Below, in pieces: positions 8,085 through 16,327 of a DNA stretch of 64,000 nucleotides; within the stretch, counting starts at the first letter, position 1; every line of letters starts with the position of its first letter. Both the position numbers and the translations under genes were made by a program. The stretch is from contig CAAFVV010000038.1 of assembly GCA_900766585.1 (NCBI GenBank), positions 62,001 through 126,000 of the forward strand, in the 5' to 3' direction. The DNA is from Clostridia bacterium (GTDB taxonomy: Bacteria; Bacillota; Clostridia; Oscillospirales; Acutalibacteraceae). A model generated the notes under the pieces. It worked only from the letters and a program-made list of their open reading frames with translations. It made no database searches and was not told where the DNA came from.

Positions 8085-10244
8085 ATGAAACGATCGCACC
8101 ATTCACTTTTTCGCCGGCTTTTCGCTCTGGCGTCGGCGTTTTGCGCCGTTGGCGCGGTATCCGCCGCCGCCGAATCGGCAAAAACGGTCGACGAATACGC
8201 CTATGTGCCGTACAGCTCCTATATCTATGATTATAACGGCTATTATGTGGAGACGCCCCACGCCTATCTCCCCGGCGCACAGTTAGACGGCGAGGATCTT
8301 GGAGCGGGCGCCTTGAGCTTTCCCTCCGATATTGAATATGGACCGGACAACTGCCTGTATCTGTCGGATACCGGCAACAACCGCATCTTAAAGCTGGATC
8401 AGAATCGCCGGGTCATCAAAGTGATCGACCATGTGGACGCGCCCTCCGGGGTGACGGCGCTGGACGCTCCCGAGGGGCTGTTTGTCAACGGCGAGAGCCT
8501 CTACGTCGCGGATACCGGCAACGCCCGCATTCTGAAGCTGACCCATGACGGCGGCTTTGTGCAGGAGATCGGCGCGCCGCAGACGACGCTTCTGGGCGAC
8601 GATTTTCTCTATGCACCCAAAGCGCTGGTCGCCGACTCCATCGGCAACCTGTTTGTCGTCGCCAAGGGCGTCAACATGGGACTTCTGCGCTTTGACAGCG
8701 AGGGAAACTTTGTGTCGTTTTTTGCGGCGCAGGAGGCGACCTATTCGCTGATTGACTATCTGTGGAAGCCGTTTATGACCGATGCGCAGCTGGAGCGCAT
8801 GGAGGACTTCGTCCCGACGGAGTATAACAATGTCGCGCTGGACGCCGACGGCTTTCTCTATGTGACCACCAATGATTTAGACCTCAAAACGTTTCTGACC
8901 TCGCTGAAAAGCAAGGACGGCAAAGCGTCTCCGGTGAAAAAGGTCAACCCGATGGGCGAGGACGTGCTGGTGCGCAACGGCTATTTTGCGCCGGCGGGCG
9001 ACGTCAGCTTCGGGCTTGACGACGCCGGAAACGAAGCGATATCCATCATCGCCGATGTGGCAATCGGCGAAAACGGGATGTACACCCTGCTCGACACCCG
9101 CAAAAACCGGCTGTTCACCTATTCCGCCAACGGCGAGCTGCTCTACGCCTTCGGCGACCGCGGCGACCAGATCGGCACGACCGATTCCCCCTCCGCCGTG
9201 ACCTATCAGGGGACGGATATTCTGGTTCTCGACAAGCTCGGCGGCACGCTGACTGTCTACACCCGGACGGAATACGGCGCGCTGATCTCCGAGGTGCTCA
9301 AGATGTACGGCGATTTTCGCTATGAGGAGAGCGTCGGCGTCTGGGAGCAGATCCTGTCGAAAAACGCCAATTTTGACATTGCCTATGACGGCATTGCCTC
9401 ATCCTATCTCAACATGGGCAACTATGAAAAGGCGATGGAATACTTCGGCTACTCGAATAACAAATCCGCCTATTCCGATGCCTACAAGGAGAGCCGCAAC
9501 GAGGCGCTGCGGAAATATCTCGTGGTTGTCGCGGCAGCTGCGGCGCTTGTTCTGGCGCTGCTGGTGCTTGTGTTCCGCCGAATCGGCCGCCGCAACCGCG
9601 ACGAACGCTATCGCAGCAGCCGCAGCCGCTTCTCCGGCCACTTCCTCTATGCGTTTTATATGATGACGCACCCGTTTGACGGGTTTTACGACATGAAGCA
9701 CGAGGGACGCGGCAGCATGGGCGCCGCCACGCTGTGGCTGTTTCTGGGCGCGACCGGTGTCGTGGCCAACAAGGTGTTTGCCAGCTATCTGTTCAACACA
9801 ACGTATATGCAGGATGTGTCCATTCCGTGGGAATACCTGACCATTCTCATTCCGCTGATGCTGTGGGTCGTGGCCAACTGGTGCATTACGACACTGGTGG
9901 ACGGCGAGGGGCGTATGCGTGACATCTACATGTTCACCGGCTATGCCGTTGCCCCGGCGGCGCTGCTGTTTCTGCTCTGCGTGCCGCTGAGCTATGCGCT
10001 CGTGCAGGATGAGGGGATGTACCTGACGCTGATCCAGAATATCGCGCTGATCTGGAGCGGATTTTTGCTGTTTGCGGGCAACACGACCGTACACCAGTAT
10101 ACCGGCGGAAAAAGCGTGCTGGCGATTTTGATCTCTATACTCGGCATTGCCATCATGATCTTTGTGGCGCTGCTGCTGATCACCTCGTATCAAAAGCTCT
10201 TCTCTGTAGTGGTGGACATCTGGAAAGAACTGAGCTACCGCTGA
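8085..10244 (+). CDS. NHL-repeat beta-propeller protein with TPR-like segment and Yip1-type membrane domain
   Basis: The 719-residue protein begins with a signal sequence. NHL repeats at about 75-400 are marked by repeated LYLSDTGNNRILKL, LYVADTGNARILKL and MYTLLDTRKNRLFTY strands, predicted to form an extracellular propeller. A short TPR-like helical part (FDIAYDGIASSYLNMGNYEKAMEYF) precedes a transmembrane helix near 485-505. A charged Arg-rich cytoplasmic stretch and a bundle of about five hydrophobic helices follow, resembling the Yip1 family. The ATG at 8085, with GGGAGGAAGG upstream, is chosen over an in-frame start at 8031. The gene sits between the two transporters. Its function is unknown; a sensor or scaffold linking surface binding to transport is my inference. 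Confidence 0.8.
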   Translation: MKRSHHSLFRRLFALASAFCAVGAVSAAAESAKTVDEYAYVPYSSYIYDYNGYYVETPHAYLPGAQLDGEDLGAGALSFPSDIEYGPDNCLYLSDTGNNRILKLDQNRRVIKVIDHVDAPSGVTALDAPEGLFVNGESLYVADTGNARILKLTHDGGFVQEIGAPQTTLLGDDFLYAPKALVADSIGNLFVVAKGVNMGLLRFDSEGNFVSFFAAQEATYSLIDYLWKPFMTDAQLERMEDFVPTEYNNVALDADGFLYVTTNDLDLKTFLTSLKSKDGKASPVKKVNPMGEDVLVRNGYFAPAGDVSFGLDDAGNEAISIIADVAIGENGMYTLLDTRKNRLFTYSANGELLYAFGDRGDQIGTTDSPSAVTYQGTDILVLDKLGGTLTVYTRTEYGALISEVLKMYGDFRYEESVGVWEQILSKNANFDIAYDGIASSYLNMGNYEKAMEYFGYSNNKSAYSDAYKESRNEALRKYLVVVAAAAALVLALLVLVFRRIGRRNRDERYRSSRSRFSGHFLYAFYMMTHPFDGFYDMKHEGRGSMGAATLWLFLGATGVVANKVFASYLFNTTYMQDVSIPWEYLTILIPLMLWVVANWCITTLVDGEGRMRDIYMFTGYAVAPAALLFLLCVPLSYALVQDEGMYLTLIQNIALIWSGFLLFAGNTTVHQYTGGKSVLAILISILGIAIMIFVALLLITSYQKLFSVVVDIWKELSYR

Positions 10245-10263
10245 TCCCAAAGGAGGAACATCC

Positions 10264-12786
10264 ATGTCCGGAAAAACCAAACGGCTCTGCGCATTTCTGG
10301 CGGCGGGTCTGCTGCTGCCGTCACTGCTGTCCGGCTGTACACCCGCCGAGACCGCAGATGAGGTGCCGCCCCTGTCCGAGGCGGCGGAATATGCGCCCGT
10401 CGGCACAGATGAAGAGACCGGCTTTGACATTGTGGCGCAAAACGGCAGCTATACGCTGATGTTTTCCCCGTATACCTGTGCACTGAAGCTGCGGGACGCA
10501 GCCGGCTTTGTGTGGGATTCCAATCCGTCTGAGCTGGAGCTGACGTCTGTCCCCTCCGAGGCGGTGCAGAACAGCTACCGTTCGCAGGTGACGCTGCAGT
10601 ATTACGACAAGCGCGAAAAGCCCACGACGCTGGAATCCTATGCTGACGCGGTTGCGAAGTCGCAGTTTACCGCCTATTCACTGCCAGACGGCGTGCGGGT
10701 GGTCTATTCGATGGGCGTGATCGACGACCAGGTGTTCCCGAACGTGATGAGTCAGGCGACTGTCGCAGAGTTGCGGCAGAAGCTCGACGAAACGACGCTG
10801 GCGCGTGTGCTGCGCTTTTATGATGAGATCTCGCTCGACAGCCTGACCGACTCACTGAAAAACGAATACATCAAGACCTACCCCCTGCTCGAAAAGGAAT
10901 CGCTGTATGTGGCGCGCAAGGTGCATGACAACATCAAGGAGGAGCTGAGCGGCTACCTGAAGGAGGCCGGCTTCGACAAGGCGTGGATGTATGCGCAGTA
11001 TGACCATATCGGCATGAGCTACACCGTGACCGAGGATGTGCTGTTTGCGGTGCCGGTGGATTATACGCTGACCGGGGAGGGGCTGAAAGCCACCTGTTCT
11101 GCGGGAAACATCGAGTATAACCGCTCGGCCTACAAGCTGTCCACTCTGTCGCTGCTGCCGTATTTCGGCAGCGCCAATGAGAGCGACACCGGCTGGATGC
11201 TGATTCCCGACGGCTCAGGCGCGCTGGTTGATCTGCAGACCGTCAGCGAAAAGGCGACAGAGCTGACGGTCTACGGCTACGACTATACGACGTATGCGTT
11301 TGACGAGGATATGTCCTACGGACGGCAGACGGTGCTGCCGGTCTACGGCATACAGAAAAACGGTCACGCCATGGCGGCGATGATCGACGAGGGCGCCGAG
11401 ATTGCCACGCTCAACTGCCAGTCCGGCGGCAGCGTGTATCCGCGCGACGCGATTTCGCCGATATTTGCCCTGCGCGGGCGGTATGAGCTGGCGTCAGCGG
11501 CAGCGGGAACCAGCTCTCGCATTGTCTACGGCAAAAAGACCTATTCCTCGCCGATCACGGTGACGTTCCATCCGCTCGGCACGGAGACAGGCTACAGTGC
11601 CATGGCCAAGTGGGTGCAGAGCCGCCTGTTCGGCGACAGGACCGCCGCAGTTGACCGGGCGCCGTTCTTTCTTGAGACGGTCGGCGCCGTCGAGCGGCAG
11701 GAGCGCTTTTTGAGCTATAAGGTGATGCGCACCCGTTCGCTGACGACGTTTGCTCAGGCGGCGGAGCTGATCAAGCAGCTCGGCGCGGGCGGCGTGACCG
11801 ATATCGCACTCCGCTACGATAACTGGCAGGGTGACCGCTACTATCAGACGGTGACGGACGGGCAGCGCCCCGCCTCCGTCCTCGGCGGCGCATCGGGGCT
11901 GAAAACGCTGCTGGCTGCCATGCCCGAAGGCTCGCGGCTGTATCTCAACAGCGATCCGCTGCTGCGCAGAAGTCAGTCCTTCCACGGGATGCAGTCGGTG
12001 CTGAATATCAATGGCCGCATTCTCCGGTATTACGGGACGCTGTCAGCGACGACCGGCATCTATGCGAACCCCGCTTCCATTGAAAAAACGTTTGCCCGGT
12101 TTACCCGTGCGCTGAACACCTATGCGGGAACAGGCGCATCGCTGTCCATGGTCGGCACCACGCTGTATACCGAGGCGAGCGATTCGCGCTACCGCGACCG
12201 CACCGCCATGGCGTCGCTGATCGCCGATCAGCTGGCTGGGCTGCCGGAGGACCGGCCGGTGCTGTTAAACGGCGGCAACAGCTATGTGCTCCCCTATGCC
12301 GACTGCCTGCTGAACGTATCCGCGAGCCATTCCAACCGCGTGACCGAGCGGGAGAGCGTGCCGTTTCTGCAGATGGTGCTGCACGGACGTGTCTGCTATG
12401 CGGGCGAGCCGCTGAACACGGCGAGCAACTATGAAACGGCGCTGCTGCGGTCGGTGGAATACGGCGAATCGCCCTATTACCTGATCAACTATGCGCCGCC
12501 CGCCGAGCTGAAAAACACCGAGTACTCTGCACTGTACTCGACGTATTACGCCGATTGGACCGACCGGATGACGCAGGACTTTTCCGCCCGCAAGGATCTG
12601 CTTGCCGCCGTCCACGGCGTCGGCATGACCGGCCATGACACCCTTGCCGAGGGCGTGTACCGCACGACCTATGCAAACGGCGTGACCGTGCTGGTCAACT
12701 ACACCGATTCAGCCGTGCAGGCGGACGGGCAGACCGTTTCGGCCCGCGGCTTTGTCTGGACGCAGAAAGGAGGAGATCCGTCTTGA
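10264..12786 (+). CDS. DUF5696-type lipoprotein
   Basis: The 840-residue protein has a lipoprotein signal ending in LLSGC (Cys near residue 25), so it is probably anchored to the outer face of the membrane. The body matches my memory of the DUF5696 family: an N-terminal beta-rich region (GFDIVAQNGSYTLMF, VWDSNPSELE) and a C-terminal half with TIM-barrel-like features (VTDIALRYDNWQGD, SRLYLNSDPLL, RPVLLNGGNSYVLPY). DUF5696 has no established activity known to me. The gene has an AAAGGAGG site and its stop overlaps the next permease start, so translation is probably coupled. A role as an extracellular carbohydrate-active or accessory protein is inferred from location. Confidence 0.75.
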   Translation: MSGKTKRLCAFLAAGLLLPSLLSGCTPAETADEVPPLSEAAEYAPVGTDEETGFDIVAQNGSYTLMFSPYTCALKLRDAAGFVWDSNPSELELTSVPSEAVQNSYRSQVTLQYYDKREKPTTLESYADAVAKSQFTAYSLPDGVRVVYSMGVIDDQVFPNVMSQATVAELRQKLDETTLARVLRFYDEISLDSLTDSLKNEYIKTYPLLEKESLYVARKVHDNIKEELSGYLKEAGFDKAWMYAQYDHIGMSYTVTEDVLFAVPVDYTLTGEGLKATCSAGNIEYNRSAYKLSTLSLLPYFGSANESDTGWMLIPDGSGALVDLQTVSEKATELTVYGYDYTTYAFDEDMSYGRQTVLPVYGIQKNGHAMAAMIDEGAEIATLNCQSGGSVYPRDAISPIFALRGRYELASAAAGTSSRIVYGKKTYSSPITVTFHPLGTETGYSAMAKWVQSRLFGDRTAAVDRAPFFLETVGAVERQERFLSYKVMRTRSLTTFAQAAELIKQLGAGGVTDIALRYDNWQGDRYYQTVTDGQRPASVLGGASGLKTLLAAMPEGSRLYLNSDPLLRRSQSFHGMQSVLNINGRILRYYGTLSATTGIYANPASIEKTFARFTRALNTYAGTGASLSMVGTTLYTEASDSRYRDRTAMASLIADQLAGLPEDRPVLLNGGNSYVLPYADCLLNVSASHSNRVTERESVPFLQMVLHGRVCYAGEPLNTASNYETALLRSVEYGESPYYLINYAPPAELKNTEYSALYSTYYADWTDRMTQDFSARKDLLAAVHGVGMTGHDTLAEGVYRTTYANGVTVLVNYTDSAVQADGQTVSARGFVWTQKGGDPS

Positions 12787-13694
12787 GCAGGCGAAAAAAG
12801 ACTGTTTGGAGCCTTCAGCGGCGCAAAAGCGTCTGCGGCTACATTTTCGTGCTGCCGTTTCTGATCGGGCTGATCTCCATTTTTGCTCCCATGCTTTTCA
12901 AAACGATCCAGTTCAGCTTTTCCGATATCCAGATCGGCGAAAACGGTTATACCACCATTCCGGTGGGCTGGAAGTTTTATCAGCAGATCCTGTTTGTGGA
13001 TCCGCAGTATGTCCGCCAGCTGCTCAGTTCGCTGTCCGGTCTGCTGACCGATACGGCGGTCATCCTCATCTACGCCCTGTTCATGGCGACGCTCCTGTCC
13101 CGCGATATCAAGGGACGCGGCGTATTTCGGGCGATCATGTTTCTGCCCGTGATCATTGCCACCGGCATCATTGACCGCGCGGACAATATCAGCGCGCAGG
13201 TGCTCAGCAACAGCGTGATCTCGTCGGCTGGCGACACCTCGGGCGGCATGTTCAGCTCATTTGATATTGAAACGCTGATTTTGTCGCTGCAGCTCGGCGA
13301 CGGCTTTGTGGAGTTTATCGTCGGAATCATCAACAACATGTACAGCATCATCACCCGCTCGGGTGTGCAGCTGCTGATCTTCCTGGCGGGTCTGCAGTCC
13401 ATCTCCCCCGCCATCTATGAATCGGCAACGGTCGAGGGTGCGACGTGGTGGGAGAGCTTCTGGAAGATCACCTTCCCGATGATCACGCCGATGCTGATCG
13501 TCAACACCGTGTACACGGTTGTCGATTCCTTTACCGCCTATAACAACACGCTGATGAGCCGTATTTTCGACACGATCACCAACGGGTCGTATTCGCTGGG
13601 CGCGGCGATGTCGCTGATGTATTTTGTCGTGCTCGCGGTGCTTCTGGCGATTGTCATCGCCATCATGAACCGCATGGTCTTTTATGAAAACTGA
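12783..13694 (+). CDS. Sugar ABC transporter permease of second importer, MalF/UgpA type
   Basis: This 303-residue permease starts at a TTG at 12783 that overlaps the previous gene's stop (TTGA), with AAAGGAGG eight bases upstream. Six membrane helices and the EAA loop ESATVEGATWWESFWKITFP are present. A longer polar stretch between helices 3 and 4 (about residues 138-180, rich in Ser and Asp) is unusual for the family. It pairs with the gene at 13709 and with the binding protein at 14709. Confidence 0.9.
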   Translation: MSRRKKTVWSLQRRKSVCGYIFVLPFLIGLISIFAPMLFKTIQFSFSDIQIGENGYTTIPVGWKFYQQILFVDPQYVRQLLSSLSGLLTDTAVILIYALFMATLLSRDIKGRGVFRAIMFLPVIIATGIIDRADNISAQVLSNSVISSAGDTSGGMFSSFDIETLILSLQLGDGFVEFIVGIINNMYSIITRSGVQLLIFLAGLQSISPAIYESATVEGATWWESFWKITFPMITPMLIVNTVYTVVDSFTAYNNTLMSRIFDTITNGSYSLGAAMSLMYFVVLAVLLAIVIAIMNRMVFYEN

Positions 13695-13708
13695 GAGGAG
13701 GCTGCCGC

Positions 13709-14656
13709 ATGGATAACCGTTTGACCCGCTACTGGCGGACCCACGACCTTGCCGTCCGGCACAAGGCCGGCAGTGCCGCCGCCTCTCTGGTATGCTACCT
13801 GATTTTTATCGCCATTTCGTTCATGATCCTGTTTCCGCTGTTCCAAAAGGCGACGGTTGTGTTTCAAAGCCAGGCGGATCTTGTGGACAACACCGTAAAA
13901 TATATTGCCAAGGAGCCGACGCTCGAAACGTTAAAAACGGCGATCCGGGCGATGGATTATTGGAGATCGCTGGCGTTTTCTCTGCTGCTCTCTCTGACGG
14001 TGGCGCTGCTTCAGGTGTTTTTCTCCTCCTTCATCGCCTACGGACTGGCGCGGTTTAAATTTGTCGGCCGCGGTGCCATATTTGCCGTCATCGTGCTGAC
14101 GCTCATTATTCCGCCGCAGGTGCTGCTCAGCTCCATGTATCTGAATTTCCGCTATTTTGACTTCCTCGGCATCATCACACTGATCCGCGGCGAGGGGCTG
14201 AAGCTCATCAACACGGTTTGGCCGTTTCTGCTGATGGGGGCGACGGGTCTGGGCATCAAAAACGGCCTGTATGTTTACATGCTGCGCCAGTTTTACCGCA
14301 ACCTGCCGGCTGAATTCGAGGAGGCGGCGTATATTGACGGCGCAGGCGTGATGCGGACATATTTCTCCATCATGCTGCCCAACGCCCGCACGATCATGGT
14401 CTCCGTGTTCCTGTTTGCCTTTTCGTGGCAGTTTACCGATTCAACTATCACGCCGATGCTGTATAACGGCTTTTCCACCATCCCCAGTATGCTGATGTCG
14501 CTGGAGACCTACCGGGTGAATCAGCTGGAACCGGCGTTCCGCTCGGCGCTGATCAGTGCCGGCTCGCTGCTCGCCGTGCTGCCGCTGCTTCTGCTGTTTT
14601 TGGTGGGGCAGAAGTTCTTTGTGCAGGGGATAGAGAGGAGTGGTATCGTCGGCTGA
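13709..14656 (+). CDS. Sugar ABC transporter permease of second importer, MalG/UgpE type
   Basis: The 315-residue membrane protein has six helices and the EAA loop EEAAYIDGAGVMRTYFSIMLP. The ATG has a GAGAGGAGG site upstream and lies 14 bases after the preceding permease. It is slightly longer than the MalG-type protein at 7208, mostly because of an extra extracellular loop near residues 45-75. Confidence 0.92.
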   Translation: MDNRLTRYWRTHDLAVRHKAGSAAASLVCYLIFIAISFMILFPLFQKATVVFQSQADLVDNTVKYIAKEPTLETLKTAIRAMDYWRSLAFSLLLSLTVALLQVFFSSFIAYGLARFKFVGRGAIFAVIVLTLIIPPQVLLSSMYLNFRYFDFLGIITLIRGEGLKLINTVWPFLLMGATGLGIKNGLYVYMLRQFYRNLPAEFEEAAYIDGAGVMRTYFSIMLPNARTIMVSVFLFAFSWQFTDSTITPMLYNGFSTIPSMLMSLETYRVNQLEPAFRSALISAGSLLAVLPLLLLFLVGQKFFVQGIERSGIVG

Positions 14657-14708
14657 TCGTATGGGCTTACACAATTTGCAATACTATGTTGTAAAGGAGC
14701 AGATGACA

Positions 14709-16244
14709 ATGACACGTAAATGTACAAGACTGCTGTGGCTGCTTGTGGCTACGCTTCTGCTGATCGGCTGTCTGGCCGGATGTGCAACGGATCCCGCAGA
14801 ATCTGCGGATCCGTCTGCGGAGAGCACTGCGCAGACGACGGGAGATAACGGCGAGCCGGCGCCGCCCGGCGATTCGGAGCCGGAGCAGACCGATCCCTCC
14901 GGCAATCCCGTCACGCCCGATTCCTCCTCGGCGGACAGCAGCCCGGTGACACCCGGCTCGAACGGCGGTCAGACCGCCGGCACGACCAAGGGCGGCGGCA
15001 ATTCGAGCGGCAATTCCAACTCGAACAGCACGACAAAGGCCTCTTCCGGGATTGACATGGGCGGCTATGAGTTTATTCTCGGCACCGTCTACTACACCAA
15101 CTACCTCAATGACGAGGGTGTTCTTGACCCCACCTATCCGATCGTGAAGGCGATCAACAAGGTGGAAAAGGCCTACAACTGCAAGATCAAATTCTACAAA
15201 TTCACGGATATCAGCAGCGCGGGCAACCAGATTGTGACCGCCGTCAAGGGCGGTGACCGCATCTGCGACGTGGCGCAGCTGCAGTTCTCCCGCTGCCGCA
15301 CCGTGGCGTATAACAACGCCTGCCACGACCTGAAAACGCTGAAAACGCTGAATCTGAACAGCGGCAACTTCGAAGCCGCGATCACCGATGCGTTCACGTT
15401 CAACAAAAAGGTCTATGCGCTCAACTTTGGCTTCAACGCCAATGTGCAGGGCCTGTTCTACAACGCGGCGATCGTAAAGCAGTATGCGCCGCAGTATGAT
15501 CCTTACACGATGTACAAGAAGGGTACCTGGACCGAGGACAAATTCTACGAGATGCTCAGCACCATTTCCACCGCGAGCGGCGGCAAGATCATTCCGCTGA
15601 CCGGCACGACCGGAGTTATGGCGCTTTCGGCGGCGGTGAACGCCGGCGGCACGTCCTATAAGAGCGGCAACAAGGTCACCTTCGGCATCGTCACCAGCAA
15701 CGGCATCAAGGCGCTCAACTACGTCAAGAAGCTGTACAACGAGAAGCTGTGGTCGTATGACAAAGACAACAGCACCGTGTTCAACACCGGCAAGGCAGCC
15801 TTTGTGGAGAGCGCGATCTGGAGGCACAAGACCTATTCGTCGATCAATAACCTCGAGTTCGTGCCGTGGCCGAAGGGCGAGCTGAAAAAATATGTGATCC
15901 CGACGGCGGACGGCATCGCCTGGTGCGTGCCCAAGACTGTGAAGAAGAAGGATTACGTCGGCACGATCCTCAATGCGTTCGGCGAGGCCAGCAGCGAGAT
16001 GATCAACCAGGAGATCAACAAGCTGGAGGACAACGGCTGGAGCGCACACTCCATGGAAATTGCGAAGTGGACGCAGCAGAACCACCAGATCGACATGACG
16101 ACCGGTCCGGACATCTCGACCTTCTCTGAAAAGATCGACAACTCGGTGCTCCAGGCGAATATGCAGCCTGCGGCGGCCATGCAGAGCATCGCCACGGCGG
16201 CACAGAAAGCGTTTGACGATTATTACAATCAGTTCATCCGCTGA
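14709..16244 (+). CDS. Sugar ABC transporter binding lipoprotein of second importer
   Basis: This lipoprotein of about 511 residues has a signal ending in CLAGC, followed by some 90 residues of Ser/Thr/Pro/Gly/Asp-rich linker containing a TTKGGGNSSGNSNSNST tract. A family-1 solute-binding domain follows from about residue 115 (FILGTVYYTNYLN, GDRICDVAQLQFSR, WTEDKFYEMLSTIS). ATG 14709 gives the best spacing from AAAGGAG; ATG 14703 is the alternative. The linker tract is shared with the lipoprotein at 21620, suggesting common surface tethering. It belongs with the permeases at 12783 and 13709. The ligand is not predictable. Confidence 0.87.
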   Translation: MTRKCTRLLWLLVATLLLIGCLAGCATDPAESADPSAESTAQTTGDNGEPAPPGDSEPEQTDPSGNPVTPDSSSADSSPVTPGSNGGQTAGTTKGGGNSSGNSNSNSTTKASSGIDMGGYEFILGTVYYTNYLNDEGVLDPTYPIVKAINKVEKAYNCKIKFYKFTDISSAGNQIVTAVKGGDRICDVAQLQFSRCRTVAYNNACHDLKTLKTLNLNSGNFEAAITDAFTFNKKVYALNFGFNANVQGLFYNAAIVKQYAPQYDPYTMYKKGTWTEDKFYEMLSTISTASGGKIIPLTGTTGVMALSAAVNAGGTSYKSGNKVTFGIVTSNGIKALNYVKKLYNEKLWSYDKDNSTVFNTGKAAFVESAIWRHKTYSSINNLEFVPWPKGELKKYVIPTADGIAWCVPKTVKKKDYVGTILNAFGEASSEMINQEINKLEDNGWSAHSMEIAKWTQQNHQIDMTTGPDISTFSEKIDNSVLQANMQPAAAMQSIATAAQKAFDDYYNQFIR

Positions 16245-16327
16245 CCGCTCCCCTTTTCTCTTCGTTCCTGATCCGGCGCGTATGCCGGTTGCCATAACCA
16301 TGCAATGAAACGAAAGGAGATCACACC

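Noticed and set aside
14660..14700. An internal promoter or operator (TTACA…TGTAA) before the second binding protein
   Set aside because: The inverted repeat is imperfect and no good -35/-10 pair is seen, so it was not listed as a feature.
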